From: Mesorhizobium sp. WSM2240
GTDB taxonomy: Bacteria > Pseudomonadota > Alphaproteobacteria > Rhizobiales > Rhizobiaceae
Length of the DNA: 64,000 bases
Direction: 5' to 3'
Assembly (NCBI RefSeq): GCF_040438645.1
Contig: NZ_CP159256.1
Location: forward strand, 62,001-126,000
Shown here: piece after piece, positions 26,775-35,475 of the stretch
How positions within the stretch are numbered: the first letter of the stretch is position 1
Layout of the letters: each line of letters starts with the position of its first letter
Made by a program: the position numbers and the translations under genes
The notes under the pieces: generated by a model
The model's database searches: none
What the model saw: the letters and a program-made list of their open reading frames with translations, nothing else
Told to the model about the DNA's origin: nothing

Positions 26775-27890
26775 ATGCTCGATCGTGATCTCTTGAAGGC
26801 TTCTCGATCGCAAGCGCGAATTTCTCGCCGCCGATTGGTTTTGGCAGGCGCGATTACACCAGTGCTCATGACAGCCCATTCGGCCGCCGACCCGGCGCAA
26901 ACACAGAGAGGTAAGTCGATGCCCATATCGCCCGACAAACCGAAGCAGGCCGACCAGCGGACCGGCATGCCGCAGAGTGAGATCGAACAGACGCTGCAGA
27001 CCATCGCCGACGGCTTTCGCTCTTGGCCACGCGCGCCGATCATGCACTTCCCCGCTGAGGCGGGCTTGAAATACGAGGATGTGTTTTTCCCGTCGGAGGA
27101 TGGTATTCCGCTCGAGGGATGGTTCATTCCGGCAGCCGGGTCTGAAAAGATCATCATCGCGAACCATCCGCGCTGGTTCAATCGCGCCGGCCTTCCCTCG
27201 CATCTGGAACCTTGGCGCTCGTTCGCCGGCTCGGCCGGCAATGATTTCGAGGTGGACTTCGTGCCGGACTACAAGATCCTTCATGATGCCGGCTACAACA
27301 TATTGGCATACGATCTGCGCAACTTCGGTCAGAGCGGCACAGCCAATGGCGGCATCTTCTCTGTCGGGCGCTTCGAGTCCCGAGATGTCATCGGCTCGCT
27401 GAACTACCTGCGGACCCGCGAAGACACGCGCAACATGACGATTGGGCTTTTCAGCCGGTGTGTCGGTGGCAATGCCACCATGTTCGCCATGACACGCCGT
27501 CCAGAACACTTCACGGATGTGCGTTGCATGGTCGCCCCGCAGCCGTTGTCCAGCCGCGTCGCACTCGAACGTGGGCTGGAGCGGCTCGGCATTCCGGCCA
27601 GGTACATTGACGATTTGGAAGAACGTATCCGTCTTCACACGAGCTTTAGGCTCGATGATTTCTCGCCCGTTCTTTGGGCGAGAAGCGTAACGATTCCAAC
27701 TTTGCTGTACCAAGTCCGCGAGGATGTCTACACGAGGCCGGAGGACGTTCAGGCCATGTACGACAACATGCCGGCTGCGGACAAAAAGCTGTTCTGGATC
27801 GAAGGAACAACCCGACGGTGGGACGGCTACACCTATTTTCAAAGGGAGCCCAGCGAGATACTCAATTGGTTTGCTCGCTTCATGAGTTGA
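26775..27890 (+). CDS. Alpha/beta hydrolase with Tat-like leader and apparent Cys nucleophile
   Basis: ATG 26775 behind AAAGG gives 371 residues. SRRRLVLAGAITPVLMTAHS looks like a twin-arginine leader. The core has the alpha/beta-hydrolase layout (EGWFIPAAGSEKIIIANHPR, YDLRNFGQS), but the nucleophile elbow reads LFSRCVGGN, placing Cys where serine is usual, as in dienelactone hydrolases. The acid may be in REDVYTRPEDV. I cannot find an obvious catalytic histidine near IEGTTRRWDGYTYF. It lies 224 bp after the AraC gene on the same strand. Confidence 0.75.
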   Translation: MLDRDLLKASRSQARISRRRLVLAGAITPVLMTAHSAADPAQTQRGKSMPISPDKPKQADQRTGMPQSEIEQTLQTIADGFRSWPRAPIMHFPAEAGLKYEDVFFPSEDGIPLEGWFIPAAGSEKIIIANHPRWFNRAGLPSHLEPWRSFAGSAGNDFEVDFVPDYKILHDAGYNILAYDLRNFGQSGTANGGIFSVGRFESRDVIGSLNYLRTREDTRNMTIGLFSRCVGGNATMFAMTRRPEHFTDVRCMVAPQPLSSRVALERGLERLGIPARYIDDLEERIRLHTSFRLDDFSPVLWARSVTIPTLLYQVREDVYTRPEDVQAMYDNMPAADKKLFWIEGTTRRWDGYTYFQREPSEILNWFARFMS

Positions 27891-28045
27891 CCGGACTGCT
27901 GGAGACGCCCGATGTGGGCGCCTCTGGATCAAGCAGGCAGCACGCGCCAGCTCGGAGTCGTCGTGAAGGGCAGGCGTCTGCATGCCCGAAATAGGTGAAT
28001 CACTGGGCACTGTTGGCTAGTTGCGGTAATCGTCGCCCGTACACC

Positions 28046-29176
28046 TCACTTGGATTGGATTTTGCCCAGCGGATTGGGTCTGATCGACAACGCCGCGGAC
28101 GCCTCGCGCCACGCGTGATCTCCGGGATAGAGCGCGGAGCGAAGATATGCCCAGGTGACCCGTTGGACGACACCAAGTCGTTCGGGATCATCGTCCTGTG
28201 ACTCGCGCACGTCATAACCGGAAACACCGCCCAGTGCGTGCTTCGCGCCGAACATCGTGAGCAGGCTCTTCGGGCCTGGGCTGAACGTGTACGCGTCGGC
28301 ACGCCAATCCTGTCGATCAGAAAACTGGGGACTCTGATCCTGATCGCCAGCGACCACGAGGGCCGGCGTCGTCATCTCGGAGAAGCTGTTGTTCCGCAGC
28401 ACCGGATAGTGCTGGGACGCGAATGCCGCGAGATCGGCCCCGTTGCCAGGCGGCGCGAGCAAAACGGCCGCCTTAACGCGCGGATCGATCAGATTCCATT
28501 CCTTGCTATCGACGGGATCCTTGACCCGCATGCCCGCAAGCATGCCCACGGTATGGCCGCCCAACGAATGTCCGACTGCGACGACGCGACTCCGGTCCAG
28601 CCGGCCACCGAGCCCGGGAAAGGCGGCCTCGATCTCCTCCAGATGGTCGAGGATGAAGTGCATGTCTTGGCCGCGGGATCGCCAGAACAATGGGCCTTCC
28701 GGCCCATTCGGGTCGAGCCCGAGGGCCTTCGAGTCCTGGTGCGTGGGCTGGATGACGGCAAATCCGTGCGCAGCGTAAAAGTCCGCGAGCGGGCTGTAAC
28801 CACGCAGCGAGGAGAGATAGGTCGATTGTCCGTGGCCGTGCGAGAGGAGGACAATCGGCAACTCGCTTCCACTTATTGGCACCGAGACTTTCAGCTGCAG
28901 CTCCGTCTCGCGCCCAGGCACCGAAAAGACAATCGGGCTCACGCAAATGAACGAGGTCGGCGCGCTTACCGGGATGTATTCAGCTGTATTGAGTGGATTG
29001 TTCATGGGATGGTCCTTGCTCTTGTGATTTGCCGCCAGGAGTAAATTCACGCGAGCGTCTACGCATGCAGCGGCCACAACGGTTGCGCCGAGGATAAGCG
29101 CGTTTCGCCGGGTGAACGTTGGATGGTCGGGCCTGCTGGGCTCAGCGATACGCTCGAGGTCGGAGTCGTTTTGCAT
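28046..29176 (-). CDS. Alpha/beta hydrolase (platelet-activating-factor-acetylhydrolase-like) with Tat leader
   Basis: A 376-residue protein. FTRRNALILGATVVAAACV near residues 21-39 is a twin-arginine leader. The core shows LPIVLLSHGHGQSTYLSSL (oxyanion region), the nucleophile serine in VAVGHSLGGHTVG, an acid in VVAGDQDQSP and a histidine in FGAKHALGG. This order fits the PAF-acetylhydrolase/dienelactone-hydrolase-like branch, which cleaves short esters. It is convergent with the preceding hydrolase. The start may be the later MNNPLNTAEY methionine if the leader is not used. Confidence 0.82.
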   Translation of the reverse strand: MQNDSDLERIAEPSRPDHPTFTRRNALILGATVVAAACVDARVNLLLAANHKSKDHPMNNPLNTAEYIPVSAPTSFICVSPIVFSVPGRETELQLKVSVPISGSELPIVLLSHGHGQSTYLSSLRGYSPLADFYAAHGFAVIQPTHQDSKALGLDPNGPEGPLFWRSRGQDMHFILDHLEEIEAAFPGLGGRLDRSRVVAVGHSLGGHTVGMLAGMRVKDPVDSKEWNLIDPRVKAAVLLAPPGNGADLAAFASQHYPVLRNNSFSEMTTPALVVAGDQDQSPQFSDRQDWRADAYTFSPGPKSLLTMFGAKHALGGVSGYDVRESQDDDPERLGVVQRVTWAYLRSALYPGDHAWREASAALSIRPNPLGKIQSK

Positions 29177-29571
29177 GTCTCTCTCCAGTCAATGCCTCAC
29201 GCTTCAGCGGTCGGGCCCTTCAGCCTGTTCATGGGTTGAACTTGTGGTTGCGTCGGACCAGCACGTGGCCGGCCCCGGAGCAGACACCCGTCTGCCTCGA
29301 GAGCGTCCCTGGCGGCGAGCGCGGTCGTCGTGCATCGCCCGATGACCGTACGTTCAGAGGCTCACCCCTCGCATTCGCTTCTCGCGCCAACCTACTTGCA
29401 GATCGCGCCAATCAGATTTGCTCCCAATGCGGAGGGAGGTGCCGGGCGCCACCGCGGTCGCACCGTCCCGCGCCCTTGCGGTCCGTCAGGCACCATCGTG
29501 TCGCTCGCTCGTTAGCGGCGTTTCGCGCCCGATGCTGGCTTCAGAATCGAATACGGGCCATGGCCACCCAG
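29177..29571. other. Intergenic stretch, no recognised gene
   Basis: About 395 bp between two leftward genes: upstream of the hydrolase that ends at 28046 and downstream of the AraC gene. It probably holds the hydrolase promoter. No supported coding region or repeat was seen. Confidence 0.45.
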
Positions 29572-30651
29572 TCAGTACGGAAGCGCCCCAGCCGGCGCTG
29601 TTCGAAAACCGGCCCCTTGGGCGTTCTGCTTCCGCCAACTGTGCGGCGTCACGCCCTCCCGGTCCTTGAAGGCGCGGTAGAATGAGCTGGTATCCTGGTA
29701 GCCCAGGAGAATTGCGACTTCATCGATGCTGATCGACTGATCGGACAGCAACTGCTCTCCCAACTCACGCCGCGCTTCAGAAAGAAGCGCTCGGAATGTG
29801 GTGCCCTCCTCGGTGATGCGGCGTTGCAAAGTCCGCTCGCTCGTGCCGAGGTCGCGGGCGACCTCGGCCACCTCGGGCCGACCGCTCGCAAGGTTCCGCT
29901 TGAGAACGATCTTTACCTGTTCGGAGAACGTGCACTCAGCGTCCAGATCGCTTCGCGCAGCGGCTAGGCCCGGCATGAGCAGGTCGAGAAATTCCGAGTT
30001 GTGGCCCGGGAAGGGCCGGTCGAGGTCAGTGGACCTCAACACGATCAAGTTCCTTCGTGCCCCATACCGGATCGGGCATCCGAAATATGCCTCATGATCC
30101 GCGCTGCGAGGGCCAGGCCGAGCGAAATCGATTCGAACGGGCGTGATATGCTGGCCAGTGCCTTTGCGCCCGAGTTCGATCACAAAGGCGAACGAGGCAT
30201 CGATGGAGATCGCGGGCTCCGGCTCCGGCGAATAGGGCCATTCCTTTGACAGAGTGAATTCGCCGTCACGCTCGGAGATGAGGAACCTTTCGGATGGGCT
30301 GAGCCGCTTGAAACGCACTATGCGACCCAATGCGTTGCGATAGTCGGCTGCGTAACACGCCGCCAAAAATGCGGGTTGATGTCCAGAACGATCGAACGCC
30401 TTGACGAACTTGATGGCGAAGCCGGGATCATCGGTGAGAACCTCGACTGCCTTGTAGATTGCAAAAATCTGAGCCGTAGACAAAAGCGCTCGAGGGTTCA
30501 GGTGGAGGATCGCCGGCAGCCGGGCCTGACGCAGAATGGCGGACGGCTTTAGCCCGGCCTCCGAAAAGGCCCGCCAGAACGCCTGGGGCATCTTGCACCG
30601 ATCCGCCGGAATTCCGCTCACGGCCACCGCCTTTCCTTTCAGCGCATTCAT
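29572..30651 (-). CDS. AraC-family regulator, OruR/ArgR-like (arabinose-binding-domain type)
   Basis: A 359-residue protein. Residues about 20-210 form the long N-terminal domain typical of OruR-like AraC proteins (PQAFWRAFSEAGLKPSAILR and YKAVEVLTDDPGFAIKF). The C-terminal double helix-turn-helix contains VARDLGTSERTLQRRITEEG and EVAILLGYQDTSSFYRAFKD. This is a different subfamily from the three AraC_N regulators nearby. It stands alone, and its target could be the Tat-type hydrolase downstream at 28046. Confidence 0.9.
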   Translation of the reverse strand: MNALKGKAVAVSGIPADRCKMPQAFWRAFSEAGLKPSAILRQARLPAILHLNPRALLSTAQIFAIYKAVEVLTDDPGFAIKFVKAFDRSGHQPAFLAACYAADYRNALGRIVRFKRLSPSERFLISERDGEFTLSKEWPYSPEPEPAISIDASFAFVIELGRKGTGQHITPVRIDFARPGPRSADHEAYFGCPIRYGARRNLIVLRSTDLDRPFPGHNSEFLDLLMPGLAAARSDLDAECTFSEQVKIVLKRNLASGRPEVAEVARDLGTSERTLQRRITEEGTTFRALLSEARRELGEQLLSDQSISIDEVAILLGYQDTSSFYRAFKDREGVTPHSWRKQNAQGAGFRTAPAGALPY

Positions 30652-31109
30652 CGAGCGCTGCGATCACTCTCGACCCCATAAGATCTGACGAGGCTGACGA
30701 TTGCCCACATTTGATCTGCCGCCCGCACCCCGCTCTCACGGGAAGCGGTGGTCTCGATTCATTTTATCTGGCCGCATTGAAGGGGGAACAGCAAAATGCG
30801 CCAAATGACTTGCAGTTGGCGCCACAATGTCTCGAGTGCGTCGGCTGCCGTGCGGAAACTCCCATGCCTCAACCGCAAGCAAGAAACGCATAGCGCAGAC
30901 GGCAAAGATCCGGGGAGTTATCAGGCATGTCATCGCCGCTGAAGATCACATCATAGGTCACCCGCGGCCTGAAAGATAAGGCGATTGTGCAGCGATGGTC
31001 GGCCGACACAAGTGCGGCCGATCATCTTACGGCCCTGATCGGGACGATGAGGGCGGGCAATGCAACTCACCCGGTTCGCGGGCATGATCGGTGCGATCAT
31101 CACACCCTA
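30652..31109. other. Intergenic stretch, no recognised gene
   Basis: About 460 bp upstream of the AraC gene and downstream of the SDR gene, both leftward. No supported gene, RNA or repeat was seen. Confidence 0.45.
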
Positions 31110-31865
31110 TCAGATCACCTGACCGCCGGACACTTCGATCCGCTGAGCGTTGATCCAGCGGTTGTTCTCAGTCAGCAGGCCCGCGATCATCGGCCCGATG
31201 TCGTCCGGCACACCGACGCGGCCCAGCGCGGTCATGTCCGCGAAGGTCTTGTTGAGGTCCGGAGTGTCGCGGACCGCGCCGCCAAGGAAGTCGGTCTCGA
31301 TCGCGCCCGGCGCCACTGTGTTGACGGCAATGCCGCGGCTGCCAAGTTCCTTCGCCATGTAAACGCTGAGCACCTCGACCGCACCCTTCACGGCAGAATA
31401 GACCGAGAAGCCCGGGAAGGAGATGCGGGTCAGGCCGGAGGACATGTTTACGATCCGGCCGCCGTCCGCGATCAGAGGCAGCAGAGCCTGGGTCAGGAAG
31501 AACACGCCCTTGAAGTGGACGTCCACCAGCTTGTCGAACTGTGCTTCAGTCGTCTCCGCGATGGAAGCCATATCGCCATGACCGGCATTGTTGACGAGGC
31601 AATCGAAAGTGTAGCGCTGCCAATTCTGGCGCAGCGCCTGCCGCAGGCGCTCTGCGAATGCAGCAAACTCGGATACGTCGCCGACATCGAGTCGGAAAGC
31701 CATCGCCTCGCGACCGACTGCCTTGATCTCGGCAACGACGGCCTGTGCATCTTCCTCACGGCTCTGATAGGTAATGATCACGTCGCTGCCTTCGCGCGCG
31801 ATGCTGAGTGCGGTATTCCGGCCGAGCCCGCGGCTGGCACCGGTGACAAGGGCAATCTTGGTCAT
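31110..31865 (-). CDS. Short-chain dehydrogenase/reductase
   Basis: ATG 31865 (MTKIALVTGASRGLG) lies 8 bases after AGGAG and gives 251 residues, the normal SDR length. The cofactor loop TGASRGLG, the structural NNAG motif, the catalytic Ser in NMSSG and YSAVK are all present, so it should be an active classical SDR, probably a ketoreductase. It is divergent from the AraC gene at 32133, sharing a 267-bp control region that includes the common AraC box. Confidence 0.93.
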   Translation of the reverse strand: MTKIALVTGASRGLGRNTALSIAREGSDVIITYQSREEDAQAVVAEIKAVGREAMAFRLDVGDVSEFAAFAERLRQALRQNWQRYTFDCLVNNAGHGDMASIAETTEAQFDKLVDVHFKGVFFLTQALLPLIADGGRIVNMSSGLTRISFPGFSVYSAVKGAVEVLSVYMAKELGSRGIAVNTVAPGAIETDFLGGAVRDTPDLNKTFADMTALGRVGVPDDIGPMIAGLLTENNRWINAQRIEVSGGQVI

Positions 31866-32069
31866 TGGTTCAACTCCTCTTGCTGTGACGGCTCCAATAT
31901 CGAGCAAGAACTGGCCGTTGTTGCCGGAACCACGATGATCTTTGCCTGTTCCTCCGAAGTGAGCTTGCCCAGCAGTCCAGGACCAATATGATCGATCATC
32001 GGCTCGCAGAAGAAGAACGCGGTTGACGATCTCGCAGAAGGCGTCGGGCAGCTCTTGCCCGAACGGTCC

Positions 32070-32100
32070 GATTCTTTGCCCATTCCTACAACGCGGGTTT
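32070..32100 (+). promoter_or_regulatory. AraC-type box before AraC paralogue 3
   Basis: TTTGCCCATTCCTACAACGC at 32075-32094 continues into GGGT. TTGCC (32076-32080) and GGT (32096-32098) are spaced exactly as before the regulators at 19835 and 25621. The site is 35-57 bp before the start codon. Confidence 0.55.
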
Positions 32101-32132
32101 ACCCATCGTGGGGGAGCAATTAGAATTGCACC

Positions 32133-33023
32133 ATGACCGATGCGCTCCTGACTGCCGTTCGCCGCTATGCCGAAGCCAATGATGGTCCGGCCGGCGTCGC
32201 CCGGACTCCGATTCCTGGCCCGACGACCATTCGCGCGACCGCGCCCACCGGTCTGGACTACGCAATCTCGCGGCCGCTTGTCTGTCTCGTGCTGCAGGGA
32301 ACCAAGCACGTCGCGATGGGAAGCCAGGCCTTTACGTTCAGCGCCGGCGATTCGCTGCTGATCACGGCCGACGTGCCAACAGTGAGCCAGATTACGCGGG
32401 CCAGCGTCGCCGCGCCCTATTTCGCGCTTGCCCTGGATCTGGATCCAGCAGTGATCGCCGATCTCGCGGTGGAGATGAAGGCCGTGCTAGTCGGCGACAA
32501 CGCGCCGGTGCGCGTTGCGCCGACCGATGCCGAGGTTGCTGACGCAGCCCTGCGGCTGATGCGTCTGATCGAGCGTCCGTCAGCCGTGCCGGTGCTGCGT
32601 CCGCAACTGATGCGCGAGATGCATTACTGGCTTCTTGTCGGACGCCACGGACCGGCGATCCGGCGGCTCGGCCTGCCAGACAGCCAGCTGCAGCGGGTGG
32701 CTCGAGCCGTCGCGGTGCTTCGAACCGAGTTCGAGCAGCCGCTGCGGGTGGAACATCTTGCGTCTGTTGCGGGGATGAGCCAGTCGTCATTCCACCAGCA
32801 CTTCCGCGCTGTGACATCTCTCTCGCCCTTGCAGTTCCAGAAACAGTTGCGCCTGATCGAGGCTAGGCGACTGATGCTGTCGCAGAGGGCGAGCTCGAGC
32901 AGCGCGGCGTTTGCGGTCGGGTACGAGAGCGTCTCCCAGTTCACCCGGGAATATGGTCGCATGTTCGGCTTACCGCCCGCTCGGGACATGAAGGCTACGT
33001 TGAGCAAAGCACAAGCAGCTTAG
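32133..33023 (+). CDS. AraC-family regulator with AraC_N domain (paralogue 3)
   Basis: A 296-residue protein with the same domain order as the regulators at 19835 and 25621. The AraC_N part contains RPLVCLVLQGTKHVAMGSQA, and the C-terminal part contains LASVAGMSQSSFHQHFRAVT and SSAAFAVGYESVSQFTREYG. It is more diverged than the other two are from each other. Divergent from the SDR gene, which is its probable target; a shared TTGCC-N15-GGT site lies between them. Confidence 0.93.
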   Translation: MTDALLTAVRRYAEANDGPAGVARTPIPGPTTIRATAPTGLDYAISRPLVCLVLQGTKHVAMGSQAFTFSAGDSLLITADVPTVSQITRASVAAPYFALALDLDPAVIADLAVEMKAVLVGDNAPVRVAPTDAEVADAALRLMRLIERPSAVPVLRPQLMREMHYWLLVGRHGPAIRRLGLPDSQLQRVARAVAVLRTEFEQPLRVEHLASVAGMSQSSFHQHFRAVTSLSPLQFQKQLRLIEARRLMLSQRASSSSAAFAVGYESVSQFTREYGRMFGLPPARDMKATLSKAQAA

Positions 33024-33233
33024 ATGCAAACAAAACACTAGCAAGCTTAGGACCGTGAAGTTCGCCTATATGTAGGCACCGAGAAATGCTGCGTCGGACA
33101 TTCCTTGGTCGTGAAGCGGGAAGCCTCTTTTTAAGGTGCCAAACACAAAGACTTTTTGAACCACGCATCAGGAACGTCAGCCGAAGTCGAAAGTTCATAC
33201 TGTTTTCGCCAGTGTTCCGGGGAAAATCCGAAA

Positions 33234-33725
33234 ATGGCCACGACGCAAGAGTTCAGGATCATTCTGTCGATAGATGAAACCGCGAAGGCTGAAGCTGCTG
33301 CGGCGCTCTATCACTACGACGTGGCAGTAATTGGAACGGATGATCGTGCTCGCATCGGAGCCAAGTTATGCGATGCCTCAGGCGCAGCATTGGGCGGCCT
33401 TTGGGGACGGACCGAGCTCGGGCTTCTCTTCCTCGACATGTTTTTCCTGCCCGCGCGTTTGCGCGGCCAATCCTATAGCACTCAGCTGCTCATAGCTGTT
33501 GAGCAAGAAGCAAGGAGACGTGGCTGCAAGCAAGCAGTCGTGGAGACGAGCAGTTTCCAGGCGCCTGAGTTCTACATTCGGCAGGGCTATGCGGAATTCG
33601 GCCGAGTTCCGCTCGGGATTGAGTGGCAGGCACGCGTCCTTCTTCGGAAAGAAAGATCTATGATGAGCCGTATGCCGGGAGCACCTGTTCAGCGCAACGC
33701 GACCCGCTCTACATGCGCCACATAG
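33234..33725 (+). CDS. GNAT-family N-acetyltransferase
   Basis: ATG 33234 (MATTQEFRIILSIDETAKAE) gives 163 residues. The GNAT core is visible as DMFFLPARLRGQSYSTQLLI, where RGQSYS stands in the acetyl-CoA loop, followed by CKQAVVETSSFQAPEFYIRQ and GYAEFG. The last 20 or so residues do not look like a GNAT tail and run into the IS-flanking repeat, so the natural 3' end may be altered. The substrate is unknown. The gene lies 210 bp after the AraC gene. Confidence 0.75.
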   Translation: MATTQEFRIILSIDETAKAEAAAALYHYDVAVIGTDDRARIGAKLCDASGAALGGLWGRTELGLLFLDMFFLPARLRGQSYSTQLLIAVEQEARRRGCKQAVVETSSFQAPEFYIRQGYAEFGRVPLGIEWQARVLLRKERSMMSRMPGAPVQRNATRSTCAT

Positions 33726-33743
33726 TGGTTCGCTCCGATCATT

Positions 33744-33797
33744 ACCCCCTAGGGCGTCGCTGTATTCAAAAGCTGCGAAATCGCCGTCGTAATCTGC
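33744..33797. repeat. 54-bp direct repeat, first copy; second copy split by IS630
   Basis: A 54-bp unit beginning ACCCCCTAGGGCGTCGCTG is followed immediately by a second copy. That copy's first 8 bases are at 33798-33805 and its remaining 46 bases at 34855-34900, on the far side of the IS630 element. With the element and its duplicated TA removed, the two copies are a perfect tandem duplication. The second copy encodes the end of the receiver-like gene. Confidence 0.85.
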
Positions 33798-33803
33798 ACC
33801 CCC

Positions 33804-34854
33804 TAGAGCGGTTCAGCGTTTGACGGAATCGACGGGGATTCCAGTTTGGCCGATTTTGTGATTCAAGGTGCTGGCTGGAGAGGAGGCCAGCATCTGATGA
33901 CACGACCTCTTTCGAATGATCTTCGTGAGCGTGTTGTGGGTGCGATCGAGGCAGGGGAGAGCTGCCGGTCTGTCGCGGCTCGTTTCGGCATTGCCGTGTC
34001 CTCGGCGGTGAAGTGGTCTCAGCGCTATCGTTCGAGTGGATCTGTCGCGCCCGGCAAGATGGGCGGCCACCGCAAGCGTGTTCTGGAGCCGCACCGAGCG
34101 TTCATCGTGGAGCGGATCAATCAGACGCCGCATCTGTCGCTGCACCGGCTGAAGGAAGAGTTGGCGGCGCGGGGGGTTAAGGTGTCGCACGACACGGTGT
34201 GGCAGTTCCTGCGCCGTGAGGGGCTGCGGTTCAAAAAAAACGCTGTTCGCCCTTGAGCAGGCCTGCGCCGACATTGCCCGCCGCCGGCAACGCTGGCGAT
34301 CCTTTCAGGCCGGCCTCGACCCGAAGCGACTGGTCTTCATCGACGAGACCTGGATCAAGACCAACATGGCGCCGCTGCGCGGCTGGGGCACGAAGGGCAA
34401 GCGCCTGCGCGGCTTCGCACCGCATGGCCACTGGCGCACGCTGACCTTCCTCGGCGCGCTGCGCTGCGACCGACTGACGGCGCCTTGCGTCTTCGACGGG
34501 CCGATCAACGGCCAGTGCTTCCGCGCCTATGTCGAGCAGCAGCTCGTGCCGGTGCTTGAGCCCGGCGACATCGTCGTCATGGACAATCTCGGCTCCCACA
34601 AGTCGGCCGCTGTCCGGCAGATGATCCGCGCCGCCGGCGCCAGGCTCTGGTACCTGCCGCCCTACTCGCCCGACCTTAATCCGATCGAGCAGGCCTTCGC
34701 CAAGATCAAGCACTGGATGCGCGCCGCGCAGAAGCGAACCATCGAGGACACCTGGCGACACATTGGCCACCTCGTCACAACCATCGAACCCGCCGAATGC
34801 ACCAACTACTTCGCAAATGCAGGGTACGCTTCCGTCAAAACCTGAAATGCTCTA
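33804..34854 (+). mobile_element. IS630-family insertion sequence with TA target duplication
   Basis: About 1.05 kb bounded by imperfect inverted repeats. The left end reads TAGAGCGGTTCAGCGTTTGA and the right end, complemented, TAGAGCATTTCAGGTTTTGA, both continuing CGGAA. A TA dinucleotide stands at each end (33804-33805, 34853-34854), matching the IS630/Tc1 target rule. It carries one transposase in two frames. It has inserted into one copy of a 54-bp tandem repeat next to a receiver-like gene. Confidence 0.92.
33897..34845 (+). CDS. IS630-family transposase in two frames joined at an A8 tract
   Basis: The first frame starts at ATG 33897 behind GAGGAGG. It has the helix-turn-helix part ([40 protein letters not shown]) and stops at 34256. 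The second frame, overlapping from 34216 to 34845, has the DDE triad: D in [11 protein letters not shown] in [11 protein letters not shown] and E in [17 protein letters not shown] run of eight A at 34233-34240 lies in the overlap. A shift there to the second (+1) frame would give one transposase of about 315 residues, so recoding or RNA polymerase slippage is likely, as known for several IS630 elements. Confidence 0.88.
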
Positions 34855-35145
34855 GGGCGTCGCTGTATTCAAAAGCTGCGAAATCGCCGTCGTAATCTGC
34901 GCCGTCGCGTAAGGCTTTTGGATCAGAATGCTGTCGGGAACGCCCATTGCAGCCCACCGATCAGCGCTCTCAGCGGTCGTGTAGATTATTGGCATTTTAG
35001 GATCCTGCTCTCGCGCACGCCTGGCGATATCCCATCCCGTCAATTCGGGCGAACCAAGAGTCACGTCCGTTACCAGGCCTCGAATGGCTGTCCCCTGCTC
35101 GTCGAGCATGGCGACAGCATCGGCGACGTTCGTAGTATCGGCCAC
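34852..35145 (-). pseudogene. Response-regulator receiver domain, 5'-truncated
   Basis: A 97-residue frame gives most of a receiver domain. The likely phospho-acceptor Asp is in LVTDVTLG, the conserved Thr region is IIYTTAES and the Lys is in ILIQKPYA. The first strand and the acidic pair are missing. Upstream, in frame, the relict SGYERLGPTVADTT is preceded by a stop codon where a receiver would continue. Its 3' end is the second copy of the 54-bp repeat, right at the IS630 end. A short single-domain receiver starting at ATG 35145 remains possible but would lack metal-binding residues. Confidence 0.65.
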
Positions 35146-35247
35146 CGTCGGGCCCAGCCGTTCGTATCCTGATCATTTCCCAGCATCCTTTTGCATAGCA
35201 TCGCGTTCTGTCGATTGACCGCCAAGGAGCTCGCTTGGAGGCTCAAA

Positions 35248-35475
35248 ATGAGCAAACGCGCCGAAGACTTCATGGACAAATGGCTCGATGCCAAAGTTAC
35301 CGACCGGCACCTCAAGGCGCCGGAAAAGTCGGCACGGATTCTCGCAAAAAAATGTGCGACCGATGCCAAGAAAGCCGGCGTTCCGCTCGAGGAACTTGAA
35401 GAGGCGGTGGTCGATCTAGAGCAAGCGATCACCGACGAGCTGACGGTTGCGGTGCCGAAAGGGAGTACGGCATGA
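35248..35475 (+). CDS. Small DUF768-like protein
   Basis: ATG 35248 is preferred because TTGGAGG is 6 bases upstream, giving 75 residues (MSKRAEDFMDKWLDAKVTDR). The pattern of an N-terminal F-x-x-KW helix, a DAKKAGVPLEELEEAV helix and a closing amphipathic helix resembles DUF768, a family found mainly in rhizobia with no known function. The stop overlaps the start of the next gene by four bases (ATGA). The pair reads as a tandem duplication. Confidence 0.7.
   Translation: MSKRAEDFMDKWLDAKVTDRHLKAPEKSARILAKKCATDAKKAGVPLEELEEAVVDLEQAITDELTVAVPKGSTA

Noticed and set aside
26739..28010. 423-codon minus-strand frame
   Set aside because: It is antisense to the Tat-type hydrolase at 26775.
30987..31991. 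334-codon plus-strand frame
   Set aside because: It is antisense to the SDR gene, which has TGASRGLG and YSAVK.
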